Below are positions 31,766 through 45,200 of a DNA stretch of 64,000 nucleotides, one piece after another. Position numbers and translations under genes: made by a program. This DNA is from Macrostomum hystrix (Eukaryota; Platyhelminthes; Macrostomidae): assembly GCA_950097015.1 (NCBI GenBank), contig CATNEN010000024.1, positions 2,857,501 to 2,921,500 on the forward strand. Direction: 5' to 3'. A model generated the notes under the pieces. That model had not been told where the DNA came from, ran no database searches, and saw nothing but the letters and a program-made list of their open reading frames with translations. The stretch's first letter is position 1; every line of letters starts with the position of its first letter.

Positions 31766-32934
31766 AAGTGGGCTAGCCGTTATTCCCATATGTTTTCTTC
31801 TTCACATTGGGCGCTTTGAGTAGACATGAAAGATTCTTGGTTGCCATCGTCCCAGTCTCCTAGTAGGCAAGTAGCCGACGAGTCGCAGTGTTTGGCATGC
31901 CCACAACAACTAGTTCGGCATTGTGAAATGCCCTTCAAATATTTTGTCTTTTTATCGGACAGTTAAAATGTAAATTTACATGAAAAATGTGTATCAACTT
32001 TTCAATTGAACCCCATTAATGTGAATTTTATGTAGGCCTGTTTGCTACTCACCGCGCTAAGCCCTTCGCAGATAATTGTTGGCCTTCTTATCAATTGTGC
32101 TTCGAAGTAGTACAACGTGCGAATTGCATTTTAATAGTGCACAGATTGTGCCAAATGTGACTGGGGCTCCCATTTAATTATTTGCCCTTCTCATCAGCCA
32201 GGTACTAAATGTTTTCATTACACATGCAAAGCTATTTGCCAGCGTATGATTATCAATAACTTGATGTCTGTGATATCTGTCTGTGATAGCCAATGAGCTG
32301 TGCTTAAAGTAATTAAGTTTAAGAAAAACAGAACAATGTCACTTTTAAGACATTCAGGGTTTTATGTTCAAAACACGAAAAGACAAAAATATCTACGAAG
32401 TCTTGGTGAACTCTCAGCTGAATATTATATCTCAGGTGTATCTTCAGAGGTATGTTTTATTGTAAATTCAGGTAAGTAATTTCTTGTTTTGTTCATAAGA
32501 GCTGTACGAAAAGTGACTTAAAAATCAAACAAAGCGAATATATGCGATTTAATAGCAAATAGGAATTAAAATGATACCATCTTATTAGAAATGCAAGAAA
32601 TGCAAAAGAGAAGTTTGAAACAAAGCATGATTTTTCCTAAATTCTATTCGGTCCGTACTAGCAAGAGGCTTTGTATATACCTCGCTGGCTAATGTATATT
32701 GGTTCAATAAAATAATTCTATTAACATTATAATGAATCAATATTATCAACAACAATAGCCGATATGGTTACATGGGGAAATTTGTGAGCAGAAAAATTGC
32801 CACCACCAGACACCACTCCTAGAATCGTTGAATATCTTGACGATCCCGATTATTTTTATTCGGAAAGCCTGTTTTCTGGATTTGCATGGCGATTGTGCGA
32901 ATATTTTAGGAGATAATAATAATAATTTTACAAT
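31766..32934. other. Spacer, AT-rich, no gene seen
   Basis: Unique sequence between the 21-bp array and a SINE B copy. No exon or RNA gene recognised. Confidence 0.4.
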
Positions 32935-33232
32935 TGATTACACCTGCCCCAATTGGGTCAGATGTGCAGCCGACAGCACAGCCGCAGCTAATGCGCGGCG
33001 CATCTGAAGGCTGCGTACAGCTGTTCAGTCCATGGACTGGGGGGACGCCACACCTACCTTCAATTATCCCAGCTGATGCTGGTACCCATTTAACAGCTGG
33101 GTGAACTGAAGCAATGCAGAGTTAAGTGTCTTGCTAAAGGACGCAAATTGTTCCAGTGGAGTCGGGAATCGAACCCCCGACCTTTAAGTCGTGAGTCCGA
33201 CGCCCTAACCACTAGGCTACAACCTCTTAGGA
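32935..33232 (-). repeat. SINE family B, full-length copy
   Basis: Minus-strand order: A box GTAGCCTAGTGGTTAGGGCG, B box GGGGTTCGATTCCCGAC, GTCCTTTAGCAAGACACTTA, CAGCTGTTAAATGGGTACC, GTCCATGGACTGAACAGC, GCGCCGCGCATTAGCTGCGG, and the end CCCAATTGGGGCAGGTGTAA. This serves as the reference copy for the family in this window. Confidence 0.9.
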
Positions 33233-33760
33233 GATTAGGAGATACAGAAAATGAAACACTGGGGTATTTGAAATACTCTCGTGCTCTTTGTACCGTTTGA
33301 AAGTATAATAGAAAAGAAAAGTAACATGACCTTTTACATATATAGAAAAGTCAGACATTAACAAGACACTTTACATTGTTATGATTTCGTAGAATAAAGA
33401 GCAAGAACTACAGCTAAATTGATGCAACTCTACAAATTAACAAAAGCAAAGTACGCTCGTAATAGAAGCTATAAATTTATAGACCTAAGAAGAACAAAGA
33501 AATTCAATCTATGTAATTTAAGGCTTGCAAAATATTTCATTTGTAAAGAAATCACAAAAATAACAGCCTCCAGTCTGCCTGTACCGGGAGTTAATTGAGA
33601 AAAAACATGAGTTTCAAAATTTTAAGCCATGCTATGCGAAAATGATTCTTGTTATTCAGAAAAAGTAGAATATAAATTTCTGATGAAAGAAATTCTCTGT
33701 TTATGCAATATCGGGACAGGCATGGCAAGCAGATGCGTCATGCCTGTTATGAAAGCGAAG
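33233..33760. other. 3' flank of the zinc transporter gene
   Basis: AT-rich sequence downstream of the transporter stop on its coding strand; probably 3' UTR and spacer. No clear poly(A) signal was identified. Confidence 0.35.
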
Positions 33761-34891
33761 TCAGTCCTGCGGGTCCTGGCAGTGCTGGCAATCTGCCATG
33801 GCTTCGACATATTCTTCGATTTGCACGGTCACTTCGTGCAGTTGAAATCGTTGCTTAACCAATCGAGTAGCCGCCAGCAGTACCTCTTGCTGATTGGCGT
33901 CCTTAGCGACGGCGAGGTGGGCGCTGATAGCCGTCTTGTTCATTGTAAGGCTCCAAAGGCGAAGGTTGTGCACCTCGACGACTCCGGGCACCGAACCAAG
34001 CGTCTCCTTGACAACGTTGAAGTCCAAGCCTTTTGGCGTAGCCTCCATTAGTACGCGCATTGTGTCGCGCAGGATGGTGAAAGTTGTGAAAAGGACCAAG
34101 ATGGAGAACAGGAAGGTGCAGATCGGGTCGGCCAGCTTCCACTCGGGCCTGTAGTAGATGATGTAGGCCGCGCAGAGGACGCCGAGACTCTGCAGGAAGT
34201 CTCCGATGACGTGAATAAAAGCGGCGCGGACATTGATGTTCTGATCAGACGAGTGACCGTGACCGTGACCATGATCGTTACCGTGACCATGACCGTGACC
34301 GTGACCGCGACCGTGACCATGACCGTGCTGATGCAGCGTGACGGCCATGATGATGTTGACAGCCACGCCAACACCCGAGGTGATGAGCATAGCCTGGCCT
34401 TCGACTTCGAAGTCCTGATTGATCACGCGCTCAATGGCCAGGTAGAGCAGGATACCAGTGACCACCCAGATCATCAGCACGGAGACAAGCGCGCCTACAA
34501 CCTCTGCCCGGTGCCAGCCGAAGCTCATACGCTTCGTGGCGGGCCGAGAGGCCAGGTAGAGTGCGAGCAGGCTAATCATGAAGCTGGCAAAATCTGTCAG
34601 CAGGTGCGCAGCGTCTGTCATGATGGCCAGGCTATTGGCGATGGCGCCGCCGACAATTTCGCCGGCCATGAACAACAGGCAGAGCAGTGAGGCGAACCAC
34701 AGCTTGCGTCGGGCGGAGCGCTGGCCTAGCAGCAGCAGCTCTTCGCGTACCTGCTCGCTGCCGTGGCAGTGCAGGCCGGCCTCGACGCTGTCGGAGCTGC
34801 TGAGGGTTCGCTGCATGGCATGGTAGGAGGCCTGGTCGGCTCCGGCCGCTAGCAGGCTGCTTTTCTCATTAACGGCTACAGGGACTGACAT
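33761..34891 (-). CDS. slc30a2-like: SLC30 zinc transporter of the ZnT2/3/8 group
   Basis: Single-exon frame of 376 residues, near the 370-390 of vertebrate ZnT2/3/8. These cation diffusion facilitators move Zn2+ from cytosol into vesicles in exchange for protons. Seen: six membrane helices (~63-85, 88-113, 128-152, 162-185, 222-245, 253-275); zinc-site HxxxD pairs H96/D100 in TM2 (TDAAHLLTDFASF) and H227/D231 in TM5 (RAAFIHVIGDFLQS); a His-Gly-rich cytoplasmic loop at 187-213; FGWHRAEVVGAL; a C-terminal ferredoxin-like domain (VHNLRLWSLTMNK). The N-terminal HCH (41-43) and C-terminal CxxC (C368, C371) match the interprotomer zinc site known from ZnT8. ExxxLL at 9-14 could be a vesicle-sorting signal. 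No intron is present. Confidence 0.95.
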   Translation of the reverse strand: MSVPVAVNEKSSLLAAGADQASYHAMQRTLSSSDSVEAGLHCHGSEQVREELLLLGQRSARRKLWFASLLCLLFMAGEIVGGAIANSLAIMTDAAHLLTDFASFMISLLALYLASRPATKRMSFGWHRAEVVGALVSVLMIWVVTGILLYLAIERVINQDFEVEGQAMLITSGVGVAVNIIMAVTLHQHGHGHGRGHGHGHGHGNDHGHGHGHSSDQNINVRAAFIHVIGDFLQSLGVLCAAYIIYYRPEWKLADPICTFLFSILVLFTTFTILRDTMRVLMEATPKGLDFNVVKETLGSVPGVVEVHNLRLWSLTMNKTAISAHLAVAKDANQQEVLLAATRLVKQRFQLHEVTVQIEEYVEAMADCQHCQDPQD

Positions 34892-37800
34892 GGCTGACTG
34901 CGGTCTGCTGGAATCTGCAATTTCTAATCCGGAGTCGGTAAAGAAATGAATGCAGCTTGATCTAATTTGTCACGAGTGTTCACTGGACAAAACTGGCAAG
35001 CAGCGGTTTGTCCGCTATTTATCCATTAGCGAGGCAGGCGACCTTCTGACGAACCTTGGGGCGAACCCACCTCAGCCTGGAAATTCTATGGGGTTTCCTC
35101 TCATTAGCTGTCGAGTTCACCTTGTTTCAAATTGTGAAGTGTCAAGGGGCCAGAAGTTATGGGAAGCAGCAGGGGTTCCAGGGGTGGGTGTGTCTTCATG
35201 CTTTGGCCACCCACACGTGCCGCTGTTGATAGCTTAGATAAGTGTTAGGGAGAGAAAATTAAGAGGCACACTTGACCAACCAGTGGTGGAGGGCTAGCAA
35301 ACAAGCACTTTGACACTTTGAGCACTTTGAAAATATATCAAGTATATCAGGTATGTCAAGAAAATGGCACAAAACATCATTAAGCATATTCACGACATAA
35401 ATGCTAGGAATAGCCTATTAAATCCGTGATAAAAAACATCAAGGACAGCTTTTTAAGTCTTTATATTACTGCTGATTAAATTGAACTGACAAGTGTGCTT
35501 GCTTAAATATTGTAAAAACTAACAAAATAATACTATCATTTAACACTAATGTAGCCCATGATGTGTTGACTAAAAGTCTAAATATAGCTGACTATATAGT
35601 ATAGCTTTAACTTGGTTTATGCACATACGAAAAACTAAGACAATTGTTAAATGAAGAACCACAAAACATGTGCTAGCTCTATCAAAAGCAAGATTTTGAT
35701 TTCAGATTAACTCACTAAACTCATGGTGATGAAGTGACATTTGAGTCCTTTAGAACAAGCAGTAACAGTGATTTTATTGAAATTGATTATAGAAAAAACT
35801 TATCTTTCTTATAAATTTTAATATAAATATAAATAGATTAAAAGTATCCTGACTGTCTTAATTCAAAATTTTCATTTTCACAATGATTATAATATGTTGT
35901 GCAATTAAATAAGGTACAATAGCAATGTGAGCTGAAATGCATAAAAATGTGACTGACAAAAGTAAAATTTTATATCTAAAGGATACAAAAGACAACAGTT
36001 CTCTATAAATATAACTCACTAAAATGAATTTGATAATATTGTTTTAATAATCGTGAATCTCATTTGCAGATGAGAAAACCGTTTTGTTCAGTATAAATTA
36101 AGTTAAACTTAGAAAACTTGTGAGCAAAGATTTAATGAATAAACCCAGATTTTAGCTATCCACAGTGAAATAAACTCGCTGTTTTCAGGCTTTGGTTTTG
36201 AATCTTAAAGTATATACTGTTGAGTATTGAGTTTTTATGAAAGTAAAGGTCACCGAACATAAGATTGTTGAACTAAACTTTAAAACAGTTTTTATGTTGT
36301 ATTATCTTTGTGTGTGGCATTTATCGGCACTTTTTCGGCACTAATATACCCATCGTAGGCAGTATTACAATTCACATTGTATATGCGCATCCACGGTCGC
36401 GTGGGCGAAACTCAGTAGACGAGATTGACTTTCGAAGAAAGTTGTGATTTTAAATGGTCGCGTAATTTAAATTTACGGAACGTGATAAATAACTCAGATT
36501 TGTATTGCTGTGTTATGTTTGTTCACTTGCCGGAGAGTGACAGGGCCGTCCTAATACCACGAGGAAAAAATAAATGGCTTCTGTTTAGAACATTCAGTAT
36601 ATTATTAGTTATCAACTAGCTGCGTAATTTATAGGTTAGGCTCTATAAAGTAGTTTATCATGTCCACATAATGTGTGTGATGTTGTAATCGTTAGTCACA
36701 CAAATTTCAGCGATAGACTTTGCTGCATTGGGATGTTATCGGATTACTTAATTAGATGGGTTAATTATAACGTATTCACTACAAGAAGTATTATAGTACA
36801 GATATCGTCACTTCTTTTGTAGCCTAACTCATTTCGCTTGTCTAACTGCAACGATCATAACTGTCTAACTCAAAATAAGTGGTCTAATCTACACATGTTT
36901 GTTACTATAGGAAATGATTTAGATTTGACTGTATATTAAAAGTATGGTTTTGCTTGATACGTAGAGGGCTTAATATTCAATTAAAATTATGTATGCATTA
37001 CTGATAATAGAACTGAAGGTGCATATGAGATCATTACTAAAATAAAGTAATTATCGTTGGATCATTATCTAGTTTCTAATTAATGATCACCTGACTTACA
37101 TCACGTGCCGTACGTCGTTGCATGTAAGCTTTCACAATTTAGCATTCCCCATTGAGTTAATTTAGATTGGATCACACTCAAAGAGTATTTTAATTGTCTA
37201 GTAGCTGGGCGCAGTAATTATCCTACGAAAAAAGCAGAAATAAAATTTGAAGGTCGAGTTCTGAAAATAAGTTAAGCTCTTTACGATTTAGCATTTTAGC
37301 TGTCAAACAGTTATCGCCGATTACAAAATCTATTCGTAATTTTTTATATAAAATATTTATCATTGACTGTATGTAGGCGTCTAGACTAGACTATCGACTT
37401 AGCAATGCACTAATGCAAAAACCAGCATTCTATATAGATTTATTGACGCGATACAATAAATGAGCCATTTATTCTACTGAAAGAATCTCGAAAAACTTCT
37501 GAACTTCGCATCCCTCACGATCGAGATGATGTCATCAAAAGTTTATTTTAATCAACAAGACATTTATATTCCTATAGTTAATGCACATTCTAATCCGCAT
37601 AGTTAATGACAGCTCAGCACTTTGTAAGCGATCGAGTATAATTGCGTAAGGGTGCGGCCGAAGCATATAGGCGTGGCTACTACAACAACGCCCACAGGTG
37701 AAGTAATCGCGCATTTATCACCTTTTTATCAACCCAAACAATAATTGGATTGGCATTTACCTATCTTTCAATAGACTTCCAATGTTCATTTGTCTCCGCC

Positions 37801-39233
37801 CTAAACGACTTGTGGGCACAGCGCTAAAATGATAAAATCAGATTCGCGATCAGTTAAGTTTCAGGCCTTGTTGGTTTGGTCACTCAGACAACATTTTTCA
37901 ATTAATTGTCTTTTAAGTATCCTTTGCTCGGATAGCCTGTATCGCTTTGAGTAAACTGATTTAATCCACTTTGCCTGATCGCCTTGTCTATGTCACAACT
38001 GTTAAACCACCAGAGATTATTGGTGGCCTAAACTCTGCTACCATAGACAAAATTTAACATAATAGTGCACGTATATGTGCTCGAGATTTTATTCTCCACC
38101 GGAGATTAACTCGTGCTAAATATAGCTTCATTGCCTCGAGGCTTGCCGGCGTTCGTCTATGGCATTTATGAGCACTCCATTCTATAATTATATTCCTCCA
38201 TGCTCGCAGGCCTTGGATTAGATTAAAATACCCTTGGCCTCGCCTCTGAGATTATGCATTGAGTATCGCCTCGTTTCAGTGATTTTTCGATTTTTTGATA
38301 AAATTTCTAATGCGCACGCAGTTAAACAATAATGGTTTGGTAGTTCTGACGAATTGACTCTCTGGCTACGACCATTTCTCGCTAGTTATTTCCAATAGGA
38401 ATTAACTAAAGTGTTTTTAAAGTGTTTTAGCCTAAAGTGTTTTTAAAAACTGTTTCTAATTGATCGTTTTGTGAAACCAGTTCACCTTTTCAATTCAAAT
38501 TTGAGTAAAAATAAAAGCTCATTTCAACAAACAAAGAAAATTCCGAGAAGCTATACAGTTATTAAGACCGGCACTCGTGCACTACCTTGCCCATCCCCAT
38601 GCCCTACCTTGCCCTACCTTGCATCATTGCCCATCCCATTCCCAAGCCATTGTGAAAAAAACCTGCTTTGATTTCAGCTTGGCAGCTTTTATAAGGGCTG
38701 TGTGGGCCCGAACTAAAATCGGGCATTGAAGCATTGAAGCTTACCAAGGGGCCCTTCTTGTGGCTAAATCAGTTTGGAGCTGCCCTGTGGCTGTGCTGTA
38801 ACTGAATTCAATCTAATAAGACAGACAGCAAGGAAAGCGAATCTGGGATCAGCTGGACGAGAGGTGCAGATAAATCAGTGCCTGTCCTCCATTTTTTGGC
38901 GCACCTGTTCTCATCTGTAATGAGTAGGCGCGACATCTCGTGTTCTCTTTAGTTTAATTAAACATCCACTGCTGTTGTCTGTTGTCCTCAGCAGCGAGTC
39001 CGGGATGTCAGGCTCATTGGCATTGGTTGAAGAGAGGACCAATGACGACCCTCTCATTGAAGTAGTCAGTTTCACCATATCAATCTGCTACCCTGCTCTT
39101 GCCGCCATGCCAACATAATCCTGTTTGTGTAGTCAATCACCGTTCGGATTAAATATCCACTGCGGATCTAAAGTTGATCGCAAGGTTTCAAATTGCTGAA
39201 GCTTGAGCTGAGGGAACAATTAAAAGAGTGAAC
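34892..39233. other. Large spacer between zinc transporter and receptor genes
   Basis: About 4.3 kb, AT-rich from 35300 to 38500, without recognisable exons, RNA genes or known repeat families. It separates two divergently transcribed genes (transporter leftward, receptor rightward) and so must hold both promoters. Around 38575-38640 there is a short imperfect run of CCTTGCCC/CATCCC units. Small open frames here lack domain signals. Confidence 0.5.
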
Positions 39234-42200
39234 ATGTTTCCCGAGTCGAATGTGTCCTCAGTTGGAGACAGAGCTCAACCGGACAGCCTCGGGCCGGTGC
39301 AGCAGTCGGTGTTGGGCATTCTTATGCTCAGCTTGAGCCTGCTCACGTCAGGTGGAAATGCCATGGTGTTACACGCTGTCAGGACTGACAAGCGGCTGCA
39401 AACAGTGAGTACCTCGCGTCCAATGTGCTCAAATTGGGAGTCAATTAGAATGACCGCTTCAGAGATTTTTTCTGATCTGATAAACAGCTTCAGTGAGGTA
39501 TTCTCTAGACCTGACGAACAGCCGTATTTGCAGAGTCCGTAGACAACCGAAATAACAACAACAAAATCAAGTAACGAAAGCCCAATAGGGGCCCAGCGTC
39601 AGATAGCAAGCTACAGTGCCAGCGAGAGAACAAAGTCCACCCTGTTGGCAGTGCAGTGCACGTTTCTTCGCAGCGAGCCTGTCCCCAGTTGAGCAAGGTC
39701 AGCAGCAAGACGTCCTGAACTGGCAGTGGGCAGTAGCTCTCGGCCCCTGCCAGTTGAAGCCGCCGCCAATGAATGATGGTGGATGGAAGTTACGGCTGGA
39801 CTCTCGTACATGCCCTTGTTTCCGGCGCTCTCGTCAGCTTGGAAGGTCGCACCCGGAGCAGCCCCGAGTGTGCCGAGTCCATCAGCCGCTTGTGTATAGC
39901 AATCAGTGTCGACGTCTTGGCTTTGAAAAGCAGGATGGTCTCGACCACCGACTGCCACAGTCGAGCCCTCTGTCGTCTTCCACGGTGAGTGACCAGACCA
40001 TCTAGATAGGTGTACTTCTGGCAGCAAAGCGAGACCCTCTCGTTGTGACCGATGCGCCTGAGCAGCAGAAAAACGTGGTCGGCCGTGGGGAGAGCACACC
40101 CAGTCCAAGAGTGGCACAAATTGAAAGGTGTTGCCTTGTAAAACTACTAAAACAGCCACAGAGCAGAAGTGCATGCGTCACAGCTGCCATCGATTCTTCC
40201 CATTCGTACCATTATTGTTTTGTTTGGCATCTCTGGAGACCTCGTGTCGCTTTGCTTAATTCCGGAATAAATTAGCGTTTCAACTAAGTCCGAGACTCTT
40301 TGGGATTGATCAAGTGCGCTCAAAACCTGGCTTGCCTTCTTTGGTCGGAGAGTAGTTCTTTGAATGCGGAGCGTTTGCTTATGCAGACAGCCGCAACTTT
40401 GCATCTCTTCCTTATCCCCTAATGGGAGAAGATAGGCAACCATTTTCCGATACACGCACAGGCACTCCAAGTCGGAAACTGTGCGTGGGTGGGACTTGCT
40501 GGAATTAGTCACGCCCCAGCTGCGAAAGCACAGACAGAAGTAACCTCTGAGCTCTTTGATCCAGCAGACTGTTTGGGTTTGCAGCACTACGGCTAGAGCT
40601 TAGGACTCTAACCGAAAGGTCTGGAGTTCGAAACGCAGCCCAAGAGAAACGATTTGTTCCATTAGCAAAAATGGGTGGCATCAGTAGCTCTTGTAGAAAT
40701 TTAGGTGATTGTGGTGGCCTCCCCTGTCCAAGGACTGAACTTTTCCGATAGGTAAGCCACAGTACACAATAAACAATCGGTTACAGACTACGAGGTTTGA
40801 GCTTCGGACTCATGACTTGAAGGTCTGGGGTTCTTTCCCGACTCCAGTGGAACAATATGTGTCCTTTAGCAAGCTTCAGTTCACTCAGCTGTTAAATGGG
40901 TACCAGCATTAGCTGGGGTAATTGAGGGTGGTTGTGGCGTCCCCCCGGTCCATGGACTGAACTGCCGTACGCAGCGTCAGATGCGTCGCGCGATAGCTGC
41001 GGCTGTGGCAGGGGTAATGAATGATTATTACTTATTCGACTTATACACAGTAGTAGGTGCGGCTAAGCCACTAGGTAAATATAGCAGCAGCCAACAAAAA
41101 ATGTAAAAAGTGAAAGTAATTATTTGCTATAAATTAAGCAAATTAAACAAAAATTAAAATGAAGTAAATATTTTGATTAGCGGAATTAGCGCGAAATTTA
41201 AAATATAAGAAATCAATTACGTCTTAAAAAATTGCGTAGCCAGAACAAAACTGTTAGAAGAAATAGTTTGTCCGTTTAAGAAACGGAATAAAGTCAGCAA
41301 AAGCGTTATGAGCTCACTGGAATTTTCTAGAAATGAGCTGAAAATGATTTGTCTTGAGGAAGTTATTTAGCAAACGCAGCTAAATCGATAGGACTCAGCG
41401 CATTTTTATATTCTCGCAGGCTGTGCGGGATAATTGGTGAAGACGCCAGAGCTCCTGAAAAATAGATGATTTCCCTGTCCCTTCTACAGTGGCCAGCTTT
41501 TTTAAAGGGAGAAACAGGTGCAGCAGAATGTTGCTAATAAATAGTGCATTGCAGCAGCGGCATTGGAGCGAACTCTGGCGATGACAATCCTTTACGCTTG
41601 AGTCCATCGTCATCTATCATACGTTAATCAAGTTTTTTCTCATTCTATTCTAGAAATGCCCTCAAAGTGAGCACACTTACGGATTGGCAGGGACAGATTA
41701 TAACTAGATTCATAGAGACATGCAGAATCTACTGAGCCATTGCACACACGCGCTCGCGAAACACACGGGGACGAAACCCAGCGACTGCAAGTCAGCCACA
41801 ATGCAGTCAGTCAGGGTCACTGTTCGCCGTTGGCCACGGCGCTTCCGCTCCGTCGGCTGGTGCAGAAGGACCAGCGCCAGTGGGACTTCAGCAGGCATTG
41901 CCCCAGCAGTATCAGGCGGCGCCAGCGCTGGTCGACGCTCAGGTCTGGAACGCCGGCGTGAGCCCAGGGCTTAGCGCAAGAGGGAACTGTAGAGCGCGTC
42001 CAGGGCTCGATCTTGTGTAGCGGTCTCGGGTACCGCTTCCATGCCGTACAGGAGGATCAGGCCGTCCCTCGCAGCTGATCCGTCCTGTCAGAGCTGATGG
42101 AGTTCGGGCTCGTTGCAAGCGATCCGAGGTAGCGGAAGTCCTCGCACACGGCGAAGGCGTGACAGCGCAAGTGACAGACGGTGCCAGTGCCCACGTGCAA

Positions 42201-45200
42201 CACCTGTGTCTTGTGTACGACCCGGGCCCTCCTCGCAGAGCTGGGAAAGAACAGGTGGTTTGGGTGCAATGGGAGTGTCAGTGGCAGAGCGGTCTGACTC
42301 GTTTGCCTCTCGCACCAAGGTCCCTGAGCTCGATTCCCCGGCGAGGCCGGGGCGCAGCCGCGTAGAGAAGGCTTGGGGGCTTGTCGTGAAATTTACACTC
42401 TAAGGGGCCAACCTCCAAGGCACAGTAAAAATATACACTGCCTGACGATGAGAAAGTCAGGGCAGATGTACACACCTGTGTGAGCGTATGCCTGCGTACG
42501 GTATCTGTGTGCATGTGTGCTCAGGAGTCAGCGAAATGGGCAGAATTGCCTCATAGTGTCACCAAATGATGTGCTAGTGTCCGCAACCCTTCTGCAAATA
42601 AGAATAATAATTAATTTTATTATTTGGTGCAATTATAATTAAACAACAATTACATTACAGTTCAGGTTATCTGTATCGAAATTACAAAAATTATTTACAG
42701 CTGGCAGTCACGTGACCCTATTAGCATTTGCATTTTCATATCACGGAATTTGCATTTTCCGATGGGAAATATAAAATCTCTTTCATTGTCAGATTTTTAT
42801 TCGCTTCATGCAATTAACGGATAGAGCTTCTGCTTTGAATTGACGGATATTCAAAAGTAGGCAAGTCGGACTAGTCCCATAGATACGAGCTAGATCAATA
42901 TTTGGATGATAACTCTTCATTTTACAATTATTTCACGATTAAAAATTCAATTTAAAAAATGTCAAGCGCATCATTATGAGATTTCAGAGTCAACGGCTCA
43001 AATAAGACAATATTGATGCGATGTAGTTTTCAGTTATTCCCAATATCAGATTTTTCGCCTGCATCATTCGACAGTGAAGAAAATGTGATGCGATGAAGGC
43101 TTCTAAATAATTTATTTTTTGTTTATTGTATTTTGGACGAATTCAAAAATTTCAGCTCGATGGTATTGAGTAAAATAAATGCAGCCATTTTAAGCAAACA
43201 CCAAATGAATCACCATTCACCCGCAGTATAAATTAGCAATCCATTGCATCCCTTCACACATGGGATTTAAAAGCACAGAAAGTTTTAGAGAACTCATAGC
43301 TTCATTCGGCACTAGACCTCTGAAATCAGATTAGAATCAGAATAAAAATTTTAGTTTAACTTTGCATCCTATCCTTTTGCTTTAACGGGTTGCGAACTTT
43401 AATAAAAAAGTATTAAGATTTTTTTACAAAAAAAAGTTTCTTTTCTGATGCAATGAAATTTTTTTGCAATCTAGGAAAAACAGCAGGCGCTTGCAACTCT
43501 CCTACCTTTGGCATTCTGGTAGTCAGGGAAACGAATTAAAAAACGGAGGTGCATTTAAACTTTGTTGAAATGGGTTCAGCCGGGTAGGTACTCATGTACT
43601 ACTCAGCGTTGTACATGTCTCACATGTAGCTGAGCAAGGACAAGTGACACAATGCACCGAAGAAAAAACCAGACAGATATATCGACCTGGATTTCAACGC
43701 GCGTGGTGCTTATCATTCGGCTATTATTTCGATTAATCCCTGAATCTGAGGGGACGAGTTTTGAGGGAGCTGCTTATAATCACGACTTTTGAACCAACTC
43801 GGTGAGATTAGCAATGCCACTGGACTAAGGCGGCAGAGATTTGGTTGAGCTGTCACTCAAAGTCCCAGAGTCCGCATCGATCGTTGAGAATTCTGCCGAG
43901 CTCTGGTATGCCGAGCGAAGGTGGGGTGGCGGGTTTTCGCCGTGCCGTTGCGAGCACTGCTAAACACCCCGGCCACTCCGCACACCTATTGAAGTGCTGC
44001 GATGGCTGGCTGGGTTTCAAATCTTTCGGGGCCGGGTGTATGAGGTGAAGACGGGGGAACTGCTTAACACGCGTCCGCTGCAGTTTCCTGGATTCACTTT
44101 GGGAACTGCGTGGCACTTAATAAATGAGAGTGACTGAAGTGAGATGGGCTTTGCTTGGGTAATCTTTGGTGCAGGAGAGGCTATAAATAGTGTATAGTGC
44201 AGGTAAGTTCAATGGATTGTTTTCATGCTACTCTACTTAGAGTGTCTGGCCACTTAAAGAAGTGCACAGTAATTTCTAAATTAAAATTGATTCTCATGTT
44301 TTTTCTGCTTAGCTGCTTAGCTATCGATGGGCTATCGATGCTGTGTACCAAGTTTTATGTGGCGATTAAGGCTCAAAATTAGTCAAATATATTTTACCCG
44401 TAAAAATAAATTAACGAAGTGATAGAAATGGCATTTGAGCCGGTTGTGACATATGGACAGCCAGTAGCACAGCCGTAGCTATTATTCAATAATGCATGAT
44501 ACATATAATGCAATAGGTTGTAGCCTAGTGGTTAGGGCGTCGGACTCACGACTTGAAGGTCGGGGGTTCGATTCCTGACTCCACTGGAACAATTTGTGTC
44601 CATTAGCAAGACACTTAACTCTGCATTGCTTCAGTTCACCTAGCTGTTAAAGGGGTACCAGCATCAGCTGGGATAATTGAAGGTAGGTGTGGCGTCCCCA
44701 CAGTCCATGGACTGAACAGCCGTACGCAGCCTTCAGATGCGCCGCGCATTAGCTGCGGCTGTGCTGTCGGCTGCAAATCTGACCCAATTGGGGCAGGTGT
44801 AATCAAAAAAAAAAAATATTATTATTATTATACAAAAATAATATTATTATAATACAGCTGTTCAGTCCATGGACAGCCACACCAACCGAATTTCTACCAC
44901 CAAGCTGCTGTAATTTCAATTTCAATTTCACAGCTAGATGAACTAAAGGTTATGGAATTTTTTTCTCTAGCTCGATTCAAGGATACAAAATACTTTCGCT
45001 TCGATCTAAAAAATTGCCACTAGAAGCTCCTTGTCGCAATGAACTAGACACATTGTACTGGGCCTCACTGTTATTGTATTTTTTGTCTTGTCTCCAATAG
45101 CATCACAATGACCTAATCATGAAAAAAGATATTTTTTCCAGAAGGGCTGCGGACACTGGCACATCATTTGGTGACACAATGAGACAATTCTGCCCATTTC

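Noticed and set aside
35237-38671. Scattered frames of 60-95 codons
   Set aside because: AT-rich spacer; frames are of chance length with no domain signal.
43845-44116. Overlapping frames of 67 and 87 codons on opposite strands
   Set aside because: GC-richer patch within receptor intron 1; no domain, no splice sites in phase.
44520-44590. tRNA gene
   Set aside because: Good A and B boxes, but it continues into the SINE B body with an A-rich tail; retroposon head, not a tRNA gene.
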